Part shown: positions 47,372 through 59,796 of the stretch, one piece after another
How positions within the stretch are numbered: position 1 is the first letter of the stretch
Layout: the number at the start of each line of letters is the position of its first letter
DNA from: Cudoniella acicularis
Lineage: Eukaryota > Ascomycota > Leotiomycetes > Helotiales > Helotiaceae
Assembly (NCBI GenBank): GCA_013054445.1
Contig: JAAMPI010000070.1
Span: forward strand, 1-64,000
DNA: 64,000 nt
Direction: 5' to 3'
Program-made: the position numbers and the translations under genes
The notes under the pieces: model-generated
What the model saw: the letters and a program-made list of their open reading frames with translations, nothing else
The model's database searches: none
Told to the model about the DNA's origin: nothing

Positions 47372-49453
47372 TGGGGATGTGGATACTGGAATCGAGGTCC
47401 ATGGAACACGTTCCAGGTACGACGTTAACAACACCGCACGATTCTTTGACCTTTGACTCACCATTCAGGGACCAACCGCTACTTCGATGACCCAGAACGA
47501 CCTCAAGCAGCAACATCTACATCCCCGGGTCTCAAATGCGATACTTCTGGCCCTGTCCCCATCATACTCGTCCCTCAGCCAAGTGATGATCCAAATGATC
47601 CTCTTGTGAGTTTCTTGTCCTATGTCCGTCGATCTTGGCCGAATGCTAATTCATTTTTCTAGAATTGGCCTTTGTGGAAACGCGATTTCATCCTCTTCAT
47701 CCTCTCGCTCGTCTCCATATTTGCAACATGCCTTGGTCCGATCTTGGCTGCGGATACTCTCACACTATCATTGTATTATCGTACCAAGTTCACAAACATC
47801 GCGACCCTGACCGGCTGGTTTCTGCTAGGGGTGGGAGTGGCCGCCATTTTCTTCGTTCCGTCTGCAAGGATATGGGGAAAAAGGCATCTCTTCCTGGTTG
47901 GAACCGTAATTCTCGTATTCTCCAGTGCCTGGGCAGGAGCATCTGGGAAGGATTATAACAGCTTGGTAGTAGCTAGAGTGTTCCAGGGTATAGGCACAGC
48001 ACCGTTCGAGACACTCGTAAACGCTGCGGTTGGTGACCTATATTTTGTCCATGTTAGTTGATCCGAGCTCATTAGAAATCTGTTGAATACTCACAGTTTT
48101 GAACAGGAACGTGGTAAGCGCATGGCCTTTACTAACCTCGCAGTATTTGGGAGCGCCTTCTTCACACCAATTCTCGTTGGAAAGATCACTCACACGATCG
48201 GTTGGGCGTGGTCGTTCTACTTCGTGGCAATATTCGCTGGCCTTTGTCTGCCGCTAGTTGTTTTCTTCGTGCCCGAAACCGCATATCGCCGTTCCGCCCA
48301 TTTGAATACAGATATGGCCTCGTCGGATGATATTCGTCTGTATAAGAAATCGCATCAAGACGCAGTTGAGTTAGGCCAAACAAATGAAAACCCCACCAAG
48401 CACGAAATCGGGGAAGCCGAGATGGACTTAAATCAACCCAACTACAGCCAACATATCACTCCGCATTTTCCCGGTGCTGAAATGCCGAAAAAGAACTATA
48501 CGGAAATGCTAATGCCCTTCAGCGGCCGCAAATCAGATGAAAGCTTTTGGAAGTTATTTATTCGCCCTTTTCCACTCTTTGCACATCCGGCCATCATGTG
48601 GGCTTGTCTCATCCAAGGTACCATGATTGGATGGACAGTATTTATTGGGATCATACTGGCAGCAATCTTTCTCGGGCCACCGCTATTCTGGGATGAAGTT
48701 CAGACAGGCTATGCCTACACGGGAGCCTTCATTGGTGCCATCATGGGATTTCTCGTGGCCGGGATTCTCTCGGACTGGAGTGCCAAATACATGACAAGGA
48801 AAAATGGCGGCATTTATGAGCCGGAATTTAGAATCGTGCTCGTTATCCCACAACTCATTTTCGGCTGTACAGGTCTCTACTTATTTGGAGTAACTGCGTC
48901 CCAACTAATTAATTATCCCTGGGTTCTACCAGTTTTTGCATTTGGGTTACAGGTTGGAGGAATGGTCATTGGAGCAGTAGCTGTAAGTTCTCTTTGTATT
49001 TCGGGTCTATTCTCGTCGACTGACATATTATCAGGCTTCACTTTATCTTGTGGATGCGCATCGTAAGTGGCCTTGAAATGATTTAATGAGTTGTAAGCTG
49101 ATTATCTTATAGGTGATATTGCCATAGAGGCCTTTACGTGCACGATTATTTTCAAGGTATGTCGTCAAAATCACTAATTGCGTCTCTGATACTGATTAGC
49201 CAAAGAACTTCTTCTCTTTCGGTCTCACCTTCAGCGCATATAACTGGCTTGTCAAGTCCGGCACATTCAAAACATTCATGTGGATCTCGAGTATCCAGGT
49301 TTTCATTTGTTTACTCAGCATCCCGATGTGTAAGTCTCTTCCAGATCTAGCTTCGTTTCCGTGATTCTCACACATGAGACAGATGTATTTGGAAAGCGGA
49401 ACCGGAGCTTCTTTCACAGACATGATATATTGAAAGCGTGCAAGTTGACTTGA
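47372..49453 (+). CDS. Major facilitator superfamily transporter, DHA1-like
   Basis: Proton-coupled transporter of the plasma membrane; substrate unknown. Eight exons: 47372..47417, 47470..47606, 47663..48052, 48107..48982, 49035..49062, 49113..49156, 49206..49329 and 49383..49453, all GT/AG and in phase, for 571 residues. The start MGMWILESRSMEHVPG is typical of one fungal subfamily. Twelve membrane helices are expected; clear ones include FILFILSLVSIFATCLGPI, LTGWFLLGVGVAAIFFVPSA and WACLIQGTMIGWTVFIGIIL. The loop 2-3 motif reads ARIWGKRHLFLVG, and VARVFQGIGTAPFE plus FFVPETAYRR follow. A long hydrophilic loop (about residues 240-310) separates the halves. The gene is intact. Confidence 0.88.
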
Positions 49454-50719
49454 GAAGGATTGGGAAACGCGATTGGATGAAAGGTCCATAATTTGCCATA
49501 ATTTCTAATAGTACCAACACATTAATTGGACAAACACCCCACCAAGATACCCCAAACGCGCTCAAACCGTGGTTATTCCTTCCATCATTTCATTATTATC
49601 CACTTGAAAACTAGCCAGACTGCACATCATACTCATCACCCTCTCTGTTCAAGTCCCGAGTTTCCTACCTTCCCAGAGGAGATCAAACAACTCCAACCCC
49701 TCCTCAGCGATCCAAGCACACAACCATGACAGCCCACCACATGAGACGATAACACGGGATTTCCCGGCATCACACGTTAGCTCCGAAGTCGAAACACAGC
49801 CCACCTACCCCTCCTTTGTGGAGTCTTCTGTCAATTCCGTCAATGTCATTATCTTATCGTCTCATGTAGATGAAACGAATATCTTGAAATTTTGTCCGAC
49901 ATCAACCATTGGAAATTGGGGGGTGACGTTTTTGGATTGCTGCATTGATCTGTTTTTGTCCGTTTGATCGTCGAAGCTTGGGACATGGTCGAGGAGAGGG
50001 GGGGGGGGGGCTGACAGAATCCGGTACTGTAGGTGGGTGAAGAAGGTCATTGTGACATCGTGAGATCGTGACCCTGAAACACGGAAATATATTTCGTATT
50101 TTGTCTACTGCAAAATAATTGTTTGGCGTATCTGACGTGTTAGAACTCGAGTGTTGGATGTGTTTTGTGGGAGGTCGTGACGTTTCCTTATGGGTATGTG
50201 ACTCAGGGTTTCCAGTTAAAATCCTTCTCGTATCAAATCATCTCCGACTTATCTGCTTTCGAATTGGCAACAGCTACTTTCTTTATACTAAACAGGTAAT
50301 AGATGTATAAAATCGATATTCTGAGCCAACGTACGAATACATACTCAACTGTAAAAGAGCCAACTTCAACCCAACTATTCAACTATCAAAAGCAAAGTTC
50401 CGGCTTGCAATCGACTCTTGGAGGCTTGATTGTGTCAACTTACAAAGTATGTATATTCCTTACAGACTACAAGGAGACAATTCTCCTTGTTTCAGTACCT
50501 TAAAAATACAATTACAAGAGCTAAATCATGCACCGCGAGGCACTTCGGAATTCTACCACCCCAGCACCTTTTGGTTCAACATACATCCAGGACCATTAAA
50601 TTCGCCATAAACTTCCGCCAAATAGCAAAAGCAAGGTATCAAAAGCACACCAAAACCCCACAAAAAGTATTTAGCCAGCCCAGAAAAACATCTCCAGCAC
50701 TTTTTAAAAGGTTACCTGC
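49454..50719. other. Intergenic, nothing recognised
   Basis: About 1.27 kb, including a G-rich homopolymer near 50000. No gene features; separates the transporter from the end of the GTPase pseudogene. Confidence 0.6.
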
Positions 50720-53700
50720 TTAGGGAGTCTCCATAGCATCACCATTGGTGACAGGCTCAGGTTGAGCAGTAGTTGCTGGCGCACCAAGGTCGCTTCCCTC
50801 ATCCGTGGCCGCTGTCGCCACGGATATTGGCGCTGAAATATCGGCAGGAGAGGTCTCCTTTAGCTGGGAAGTCGATCCTGAGATTTCGGCATCTGTATTT
50901 GTTGCTGCACTTGCCCCAGGAGTTCCAACAACAGCCGGATGGTTCGCCTTCTCCCGATCAAACCTCTCCTGTTCAAGCTTTGCTGCATTGGCAAGCTTGC
51001 CCACTTCCACACGCCTGTCTCGATCTTGGAGTTCCTTGCGCACCTCACCCTGAAGGAGTCGTTCCCATTTGGGCATCTGCTCTCCTTCGGGCAATGATGT
51101 GTCTGAAACAACCTGCGTGTAATCGCGGTTCATGGCGGACCATATCTCGTCTAATCTATTGGCCTTGACTCCTCAACAGAGCGGCACGTCTTCGTTAATC
51201 GAGATCTGACCTGATCTACGCTCCTGTTGAACATTTCCGAACCTGTCACATCTACGTGATTTTCCATGTGCGCCCTTATAAACAAATTAGTACAGGTTCT
51301 TAAGAAACGTTTAGGAGCTAAGGAACTAAGGAGCTAAGGAGCCAACAGCCTTTAAGGCGGCTCTCAAGACGTGTTCACAGAGCTCGACTCCTAGATCAAG
51401 GTGGAATATACGTACCTCATACGTTTGTATTGGCCAACTCCAACCTCTGCAGCACACTACTCATATACAGATAAAAGAGACTCTGCGATTACGGGGGTAA
51501 ATTCTCGATTAGCTTCGCGTTGGCACTCATTGACGAGGTCGACCATTTGCTGAGCGAGCATTTGGAAAGATGCCTCATGGTTCCGGAGTTGTTGGCCCAG
51601 CATTGCCATACCTGCAACTCCAAGACCTTGCTTCATGCAACGAGCCTCGATTTCACGGTGGAAATTCAACAAGAGAGACTTGTTCTTTCTTTGGAAACCT
51701 TGCAAGACATTCGGAAGTCTTCGTGCAAAAGCTTTCTCCCTGTTAAAAGATTGGTAGGTTAGCCGCTTGTTACAAGGATGATGAATTGAATTCGGAAAAC
51801 GTTTGAACTGGAAAACAAAAACAGGCGGAGAGAGCACTACACTTGGTTGAGGAATCAGGAGTCAACTGCTCTAGTGCCTTTGGCCGAAGCTGGCGAGGTT
51901 GTACCAGCCACCTAAGCCGAAACGAATGTTGGCAGTTACAGGTTAGGTAGGAACTGTTCTTATCAAAATTAAATTTGACTTACCAACTACTCGCTAGTCC
52001 TTTGACGGCTCGGTCAGCTGGAGGTTCAAGTCGTGGGCTCCCTTTGCGTTAGTAAAGACGCCCTGTCTTCGACATAAGGCTTTATATGTTGCCCAGTAGA
52101 AGCCGCCGTTGTTTCGGTCACCCCATCGTGTCGCGGTATTTTTTGTCTCATTCATAGCTTGTTGGACAATATTCTCAAAGTCGTCAAATATGTTCTCCGC
52201 AAGCGTATGCTTCATTTCCTCGAGACACTCTTTTATAGCTGCTTCAAGTTTTTTTATCTAGGTTGTGAAAGGAAGATTTCAGGAAGCGTGACTCCTGATC
52301 CATTTGCGATTGAGAAATGTTTAATCCTGTGCCATCGTTGGATGTCCACAAAGTTAATGAGTTGATAAGTTGGCTAAGGTCGGGAAGGAATCGTCGACAG
52401 TTTGATGCGCAACCTCCTTCCGTCAGCTTTTTGCAATGTGCCTTCAGCTGAGGAATCTCTGTTTCTTCTGGCATGCGAAACCCAGGAACAGCAGCATCGC
52501 GCTGCATACGACCAGACAATTTTTGGTAAGCCCTTGAGCTGACACAGAAGACTGGTAGTGATCGGGCGACTTCATCATAGTCTCGAACATCTTCATCTAG
52601 ATCAAAATTATCCTAATCTTCTTCTTGCACATTCTCTTGGTCAAGTTCTTTGATACCAGCAGCGAAGTCGGTCTGAATTGCGCCCCTTGAGTATTTATTC
52701 CTGCCTGCAATGCAGACAGCACTCATAGCGGCTTCAATCTCGCTTTTCTTCTTGTCCAAATCTGAGAATATTTCATTTGTTGCCTTTATTTTAGCATCAA
52801 TGTCGATTCGCTCCCAACGAGCCTTCTTCTTGTCTTCTTTAAGCTGATGAAGCTTTTTATCGACTGCTTCGAGCGTCAGAGGATCACCCTTCTCAGAGGC
52901 ACTGTCCGACATGCTGCCCGAGTCTCTGTCATCATCCGAGTCGCTCTCCTCTTCATCAAGAGCGTCAATTTTCGCCCATTTCATCCTCAAGGCCAAGACT
53001 CTCAGTAGTCTCAACCAGCGATATATCGTCGGTCTTGCTTGTGATGAAAGTAATTCGCGAGTAGGTTCCATCATATTTCAGCTGGCGCTTAAATGACTCT
53101 CCCATCAAAGTCTTTGCACTCTTGTCATCGACAGCCCTTCCGATGGGAGCAACAATCCACTTCTGTCCTGATTAGCTCCTTATTCAAAAAAAACATTATA
53201 GGATTGTGAACATACCAGTCCTGTACACTGCTTGAGGTATCCTGCGGCAACAGCTGCCCTTGCGGCGTTTGAGTCGTGAACACCTGGCAAATCGATCAAA
53301 ATAGCACTGGTAGACAGGGCTTCAGCCTTAGTATAGATACGGACAACTTTGATCAGAGGCTAAAACCCCATTGGCTTTTTCTCCCCCTTCTCCTTTTTCT
53401 TCTTCTTGTCACCCGTAGACTTCTCTTTACTATTCACGTAGTGCTGCAAACCCCTGTAGAAGATATATGGTCGGCTCTGTTCAATTTTCTTGGTTGTACC
53501 AAGGACAGCCTTCACATCAGGTTCGTTCATGAGTTGCTCAACGGTACAATGGGCTAACATGTCTTTCGTATTTTGGGGGTAGACTATAGAGTATTAGATT
53601 AGGTGAAATTCAATCAGCATTGAACGGCTCACCAGCTTGAATTTTAGCATACGCAATCCCAGCCTCAGAGTCGGCCGTGGTACAATCTCTAGATATCTAC

Positions 53701-55417
53701 TAAAGTAAACAGCAACCTCATGGTGAGTATGATTGGCTACTTACATTTCCATGATCATCCCTCTACTCTGCTAGAGACATTCGCAGATCTTTCTCCCAAT
53801 CTTTTGGTTCAATGAAAGCGATCTCCGCTCAATATTTGGCATAAGGGCTGTCACTTGAGTTCCATGACAGTTCCGTCACACAACTGTAAAAAATTGGGTG
53901 TCAGTGCAGTACACATGAAAAATCTAGGGAGGTCTATCTCATAGTTTCATGCTGAGAGGGTGACCCATTGTTACAGTGCTATTTACAGTAGCACTCGAAG
54001 GTCTAAGGCATTGATGTTGCTTCGATATAAAGTAACTTCAATGAAATTAACTTACGCTGTGCAGGCACGCATGCAATTCGTTGGAACAAGTCGCTCCTCG
54101 TCAAGAATGGCATTGATGACACTAGACTTCTCAGCACCAGTGTTGCCAACGACACCAATGATGGTTGGAGCATTGATATCATGTTTCTGTAAATTTGATA
54201 TTTGTTGGACCCAATGCTGAGCATCCTGAGATTGAGCAGCATGCTCATCCAAAGGCTTTCGAAGAGATACTAGGAAGGCTTGTGTGCTTCGGACTTCAGC
54301 CTCAAGCTCATCTGTTGATGCTCCTTCGATTAGCTTCTGAAGTCGACTGTTCAATTGTGATAGGTTGGATTCCTCAGAGGATTCCACGTCTTGCATCGGA
54401 GTATCTTGAGTGCCTTGCTCTGCCTTTACCGGTTGCGGCACATTTGTCATTGGTGCCTGCTCGAATTTGGCTGTTGGGGCAAAAACAGTTAGCAAATGCC
54501 TATTATTTGATTCATGTTTCAAAACGGCCAATAGACGATGCCAAAAACAGCAAGATATCCAAAATAAATATCGGTTCCGCTAGGGGAAATAAGTCGGCAG
54601 TGCTGACTATCGAACAGTTTTTGGCATATATGAGCTACAAAGCCCTGGGCCATATGAGAATAATTTACTTACCATGACTTAACCCTTGTCCTGCTGGTGA
54701 GCCAATGTGAGTCAAGGTACGAGCTTATGTTGTACTCCCACTAACATTGACAGCACGAGCATTTTGAGATGTAGTGGGAATAGAAGATAGATGATTATCT
54801 TCGTATGGGGGTGTATACGATACTTCTGTCTTGATTGTGGGTTTTCCACCAGCTGCATGTAGATTTGGAGCTGCTCGAAGCTGATTGTTGATCAGTTCAA
54901 GTGGTCTGCGAATCTGACTTGATGTGCTCGAAGAAGGTGTGGTGTCTTCGATCGAGGTGTCGTGAGCAGTAAAAATCACAACTTTATCTCCCGAGGCGAG
55001 AAAACTTCCCGTCTTGACCTCATCACCAATGATTTTGCCCATGTGTTTGAAGTTCACATTATCCATCATGCGAGTCTTCAGGTATGCGCTATTAACTTTT
55101 GAGACGTGGTGCTTCTATTTACTATTAGTGCTTGAGGCGGGATGTATCATTGCGGCTCAGGCTTACAGTTTTAACCTTCAATGATAGGAAGTCCTCGGCT
55201 TGACAGGGTTGTGGGGATTTGTCATGCTGAAGAACAAAGACAAGAAGGATATCACCATCTAAGTTCAGATCATCTATATTAGTATTAGCAAGTACGATTT
55301 GGCGCAGTTGCCCAATGTCCGGCTTAGCGCTTGAGGAAGCTACGCTTGGTTTGGGCGCTAACTTTATCGCGAGAGCTTTGGGTCGTGAGAACTGTGTACT
55401 TGTACGATCGATGTCTT
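50720..55417 (-). pseudogene. Decayed SLIP-GC-like dynamin-type large GTPase
   Basis: The pieces align in order with fungal homologues of nuclear GTPase SLIP-GC. There is a disordered N-terminal part (SRPKALAIKLAPKPS, DEVKTGSFLASGDKV), then the P-loop region GVVGNTGAEKSSVINAILDE and ERLVPTNCMRACTA. Next come SWNSSDSPYAKY, FIEPKDWEKDLRMSLAE, LIDLPGVHDSNAARAAVA (switch/DxxG), a coiled coil, GGFYWATYKALCRRQGVF, REFTPVIAE and finally DTSLPEGEQMPKWERLLQGE. In-frame stops lie at 54725, 53829, 53763, 53360 (where FWPL is expected), 52613 and 51457. Frameshifts lie near 52985, 52249-52255 (A7 run), about 51990 and 51172. The P-loop Gly before Lys is Glu (codon 54130-54132). The coding start is not identified; 55417 is the upstream limit of readable homology. 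The gene cannot make the full protein. Confidence 0.8.
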
Positions 55418-56842
55418 ACTCGAAGTAACACAATGTGATGTCAAACCATGGGATCGAAATCGAATTGAGGCTCTATGCACGAACCGCAGTAAGGGTAGCG
55501 AGAAACAAATTGATGGAAGGATGATTGGTTGGGATTGAGATTCGATAATAATCCATGGTGGAAGAAGAAGCGCGTCAACAACGCGTCTCGCTTGGGTACG
55601 CGGTCACGCTTTCTCGTGCACGAACCCCCATGCGGGTCCCCTCACTTAGTTCGCACAAAAGTGCACTAAGTCACTATCTGACTATCTGACAGTGTTTGTC
55701 TTGAATGCAGAAGCAGGAATAGCATCGATTTCATTTTTGAAACATAATTACTCATCATTCCCGAGACACTCTCCAACCCGTTTGACCATCATCAGTCCAC
55801 CGCAGAGAGACCGGACTGCTTCACACCGCAAGTCATAACATTCTGAATAAACGTCTATTATGACTCGACATAACCTTCTTTTTTATGGAAGGTTCATATT
55901 GGTCGAGACATGGCAAACTCTACAATACATCTAGATTCCTAAACTAAGAATCAATATTCTGCATATCTGCATAGCGCCACAAACGCCACAAACGCCTCAC
56001 GAACATGTACAGTAGTGGGAGTTCTCCAAACCACGTGGCACTACACACCCTTCTTAGGCATTCCCAACCCGAAGCCTCACAAAAAGCAAACGAGGAGATT
56101 AGCTCTTGTTGTTTCTGACGATATCACCGCTCTTCGATGACCTCATCCTCCGATATGTTTGTAGAATAAAGAAGACATGCCGAAATCCAATTGTTGAACT
56201 GCCGAGGCAGTCCCTGCTCTCGCAGGAGACGACAATGGTTTCTAGCCTCGACACCTCAAAGCGGAAACCCGAGCTTCAGCCTTCAACGTTGCACAAAGAC
56301 GAGCTGGCTCAAAAGGAAAATTTTGCCAGGAGAGACACGGGTTTGTCCGCCGCTATACAGCCTTCCGAGTCACACTCGTGATTCTCCAAGTCCTGTGGTT
56401 ATCCCAAGACTCCCAACTCAAAAGAGTGAGTTCACCAAAATCCATCCCCCACCGCCACTCTTTGATCCTTGCTGTCCTTCAAGTTGGTTGCGAGTTACCG
56501 TATCTTCAAACGCATCATAAACAGGCGTCAGGCGCACCAGCAAGCAAAATCCGATGAATCGAGCCGAAAAACGGGTGGTACAAGGCTTCGGACAGTTTTG
56601 CGACTTGTCTCTTTCATATCAGGCGATGAACATCAGGTCATGGTGGGTCAGGTACCAATCTAGCCCATCACACGACGACGGTAACCTTGTACCGACGCCA
56701 AGGTTTTGTTTCTTTTATTTTTTATTTTTCTTTATCTTCCAGATGATGGACTTCAGAGTTCTCATAACTCGCGTATTTCATATATGATGTTCTCCTCTCA
56801 TCGTAATCTTTTCCCCATTACAGCATCTATGATCCAGCGAAA
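55418..56842. other. Intergenic with hairpin sequence
   Basis: Holds a hairpin at 55643-55672 (CACTTAGT-TC-GCAC, loop AAAA, GTGC-ACTAAGT) and a small CGCGT/ACGCG inverted repeat near 55572-55586. No gene supported; the 91-codon frame at 56106 has no features. Confidence 0.5.
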
Positions 56843-58363
56843 ATGCCTACCACTCCACCCCAATCGTCTTCTTCGTCATCAATAACATTATTTTCCTGGT
56901 CTGCCCCGCCAAGCCGAACCTCTCATGAACCAGTTCTTCGAGTGGCTGTCGTTGGTGGCGGCTTAAGCGGCCTCTGCTTAGGACAACTCTTACACTCGGC
57001 CCCCAATGTGCAAGTGACGGTCTACGAACGGAACGTAAACTCTGTCGACCGACTTTTCGGATACCGTGTTATGTTGTCTTCCTTCGTTTTGAAGAAGTTG
57101 CACGCAACGCTTCGAAAGGACATTTGGGCACGAGTGGTGGCAAGCATTGGAGTACAGCCACTTGATGGGCAAGAATTGGCGTTTCTGAAGAGGTCTTGTT
57201 TAGCCCGGTTAATTATCTATTATGATCATGGCTCACTATAATTGCAGCGATGGCCAAAGAATGTTTGCATTCGATGCCGATGAAGTACGTGATAGCTATT
57301 CAGTGAGCCGCTGGCTGCTCCGAAAAGCACTTTTGCATGGTAGTCAGGACTTTGTAAGATTCGGCAAATCTTTCGAACGCTACGAGAAATTACAAAACAA
57401 TGCCATAAGAGTGTATTTCGAAGATGGATCCACAGATGAATGTGATCTCCTGGTTGGGGCTGATGGGATAGGGTCAAGAGTCAGAAAACAGCTAGTCCCG
57501 GAAGCCAAGATCGCAGAATCGGATCTCGCAGTTATTTACTTCAAGATTCCACTTACACCTGCAACGGAGAAGCTTCTGCTCACAGAATCTGGATCAATGG
57601 TAAGTTGAAATTTATGTCTGTGAGATTTCCACGATATCTAACTCATTTATAGACATTTACTCAACACAACCAAAACATCGTACTTCACCCCTGGATGAAC
57701 CAAAAGCGCCACTGGGCAACGCTGTACGACGAGTATGACATTGGAACGGACGAGTCTTTCATCACGTTTGGCTACGGCGGTCCTCGCAGCGAGTTCTTGA
57801 ATCAGAGCAAGCCCATCTCAAAACTTTCATCCGAAGAGCTGAAACTTGAATGCATTATGAGAGCCAGGGGAAACCCCAACATCCACCCCAATTTTGTGGC
57901 TCTAGCAGAGCAATGCATCATCAACACGGCATACGTACATGTCGTGAAAGACTGCCAGGCTATCAAGCGTTGGAACACAGACTCTGTGACACTGATAGGG
58001 GATTCAGTTTTCAAGTATGATCACCTTTCCTCCCCTACCTCATTTCCAACTACTAACATTCACAGCATCTCAACCATGCTTGGCAAAGGTGCAAACTGCG
58101 CTCTCCTCGATGCACTCGACCTCTCTGATGCTCTCCAAAAACCCTCAATGCTCATCCCTTCAATGCGCAACACCGAGCTCCACCAAGCAGCCACCGAGAA
58201 CGTCAAGCGGAGAACGCGAGAACGACAACGTAGCGCACTAATGCAGAGTTTCGTCTACTTCGGCGACAGCAAGCTCAAGGAATTCTGCAAGTTTTACGGC
58301 CTGAAGATGGCGCTTGGCTGGATTGACGACCCGCGCGCCAAGGATTTCCACTCCAGCAAATGA
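56843..58363 (+). CDS. FAD-dependent monooxygenase (PHBH-like)
   Basis: Flavin hydroxylase of the aromatic/polyketide type; substrate unknown. Exons 56843..57192, 57248..57599, 57653..58014 and 58066..58363 (introns 51-55 nt) give 453 residues without any break. The Rossmann motif is [17 protein letters not shown] (about residues 34-50). The second FAD motif is [17 protein letters not shown], and the third is [20 protein letters not shown], which contacts the flavin ribityl. RWLLRKALL precedes the second motif as usual. There is no signal peptide or membrane anchor, so the enzyme should be cytosolic. It sits alone between the GTPase pseudogene and the SEL1-repeat gene, with no other biosynthetic genes nearby, so a catabolic or detoxifying role is as likely as secondary metabolism. 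Confidence 0.9.
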
Positions 58364-59796
58364 AATTTCATTGACGAAGTTGACGTTCTGAAAACCACTT
58401 CTTGTTGGGAACGGAAAAATCTACGAGAGGAGTAATAATCCGGGAATGAGTTTTTTGGTCAGTCGATTATTCACACGAAACTTGCTACTCGGGAAGGCGG
58501 CGCTGCCCGGTCAGCCCAAGGAAAAGGGGGGAGTCAGCGCAGCTTTGCAGGTCAGGGCTCGGCTCTCCCAACAACGATACACAACATTACAGTACATACG
58601 GATGGAGGAATTCTGCTTTGCATTAGAACAAAACAGTACAGACGCGCTTCACAGCGCAGATTAGCATAGAACATCACATCATGACGGAACGCAATCAGGG
58701 AATATAGGACCAGAGACAGGCATACAAGCAAATAATCACTCAATTTAATATATTGACTCTTCACAAAACCATGCTCATTCACAGTAGACAATTCGTCGGT
58801 TGGTTATTGCAAATCTATATATCCCGATTATTTCCGCCCTATAATCAATCACTGCCGGTGGTACCAGTATATCGCAATGAGCAGCTTTCCACCCAAATTA
58901 ACGTATCGACTCTTCACAAAACCCTTCGTACAAACACCATAAAAACCCATCAATGAAATATTACAAAACGATCTACTATCCCGATTTCCCCCGTCCCAAA
59001 ATCATACCCTACCTATCCCGCATCTCCCGGTCCCGATACCGCTATGTCGTGCCTCGCTGTGACCCTACTCCATACTCTACTGTTTCACCCCCAGAAAACT
59101 CGTGAAGGAGGGGTAGAAGGTGGGATGACCAGACCCCGAGTCGAAACACCTTCCCTCGGATTTACTTTATTACTCCCTCCCGTAAAGCCCATACAACACA
59201 CCCTGACAACGACATGCACCTAAAACGCGCCATGGATCGGATTACCTACTCGAGCAACAGCAGTGGTCAACAGTCAGTGGTCAAGAGGACAAAGCAAAAT
59301 GGCGTGCGAGTGACATCCATTTTGAAGGAGCGACAGACCACCAGCCGCCTTCAGCTTCATACGAAGTCAAAGCCAAGCGCTAGTTTTGAGAGCAGAGTCC
59401 CCTCCGGTGGCTCTGTTATTACGGCTTTTTATTACCACAAACGAACTCTTTGCAATTATCATTGCTTTCGTACTAGCTAGAGCCCAGTTACAATAGTCAT
59501 GGATTGAAAAAGTGATTGAATCAAAATATCCACATTTGATGCTCACTTCGTAAAGTTCGCCGGCTGTACAGTACATAAATAATCAACAAGAAAGGTAAAA
59601 TCGCCACTGCTTGATATCAAAGCCGCCTTTTGAAAAAATATGATGCCCAATCCCTGGCAGTCCCGAAAAAATGAGTCCACCAAATTATTGAACACCCCAA
59701 ACGCCTTAATTTTTGGGCATTTTCGCCAGAAGAAAAAAGCCCAACCATTTACATTGATCATTAAAACATTATACATCTTTCTCAAGATGATTATTA
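58364..59796. other. Intergenic, nothing recognised
   Basis: About 1.4 kb between convergent genes. Short AT-rich frames only; no RNA genes seen. Confidence 0.6.
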
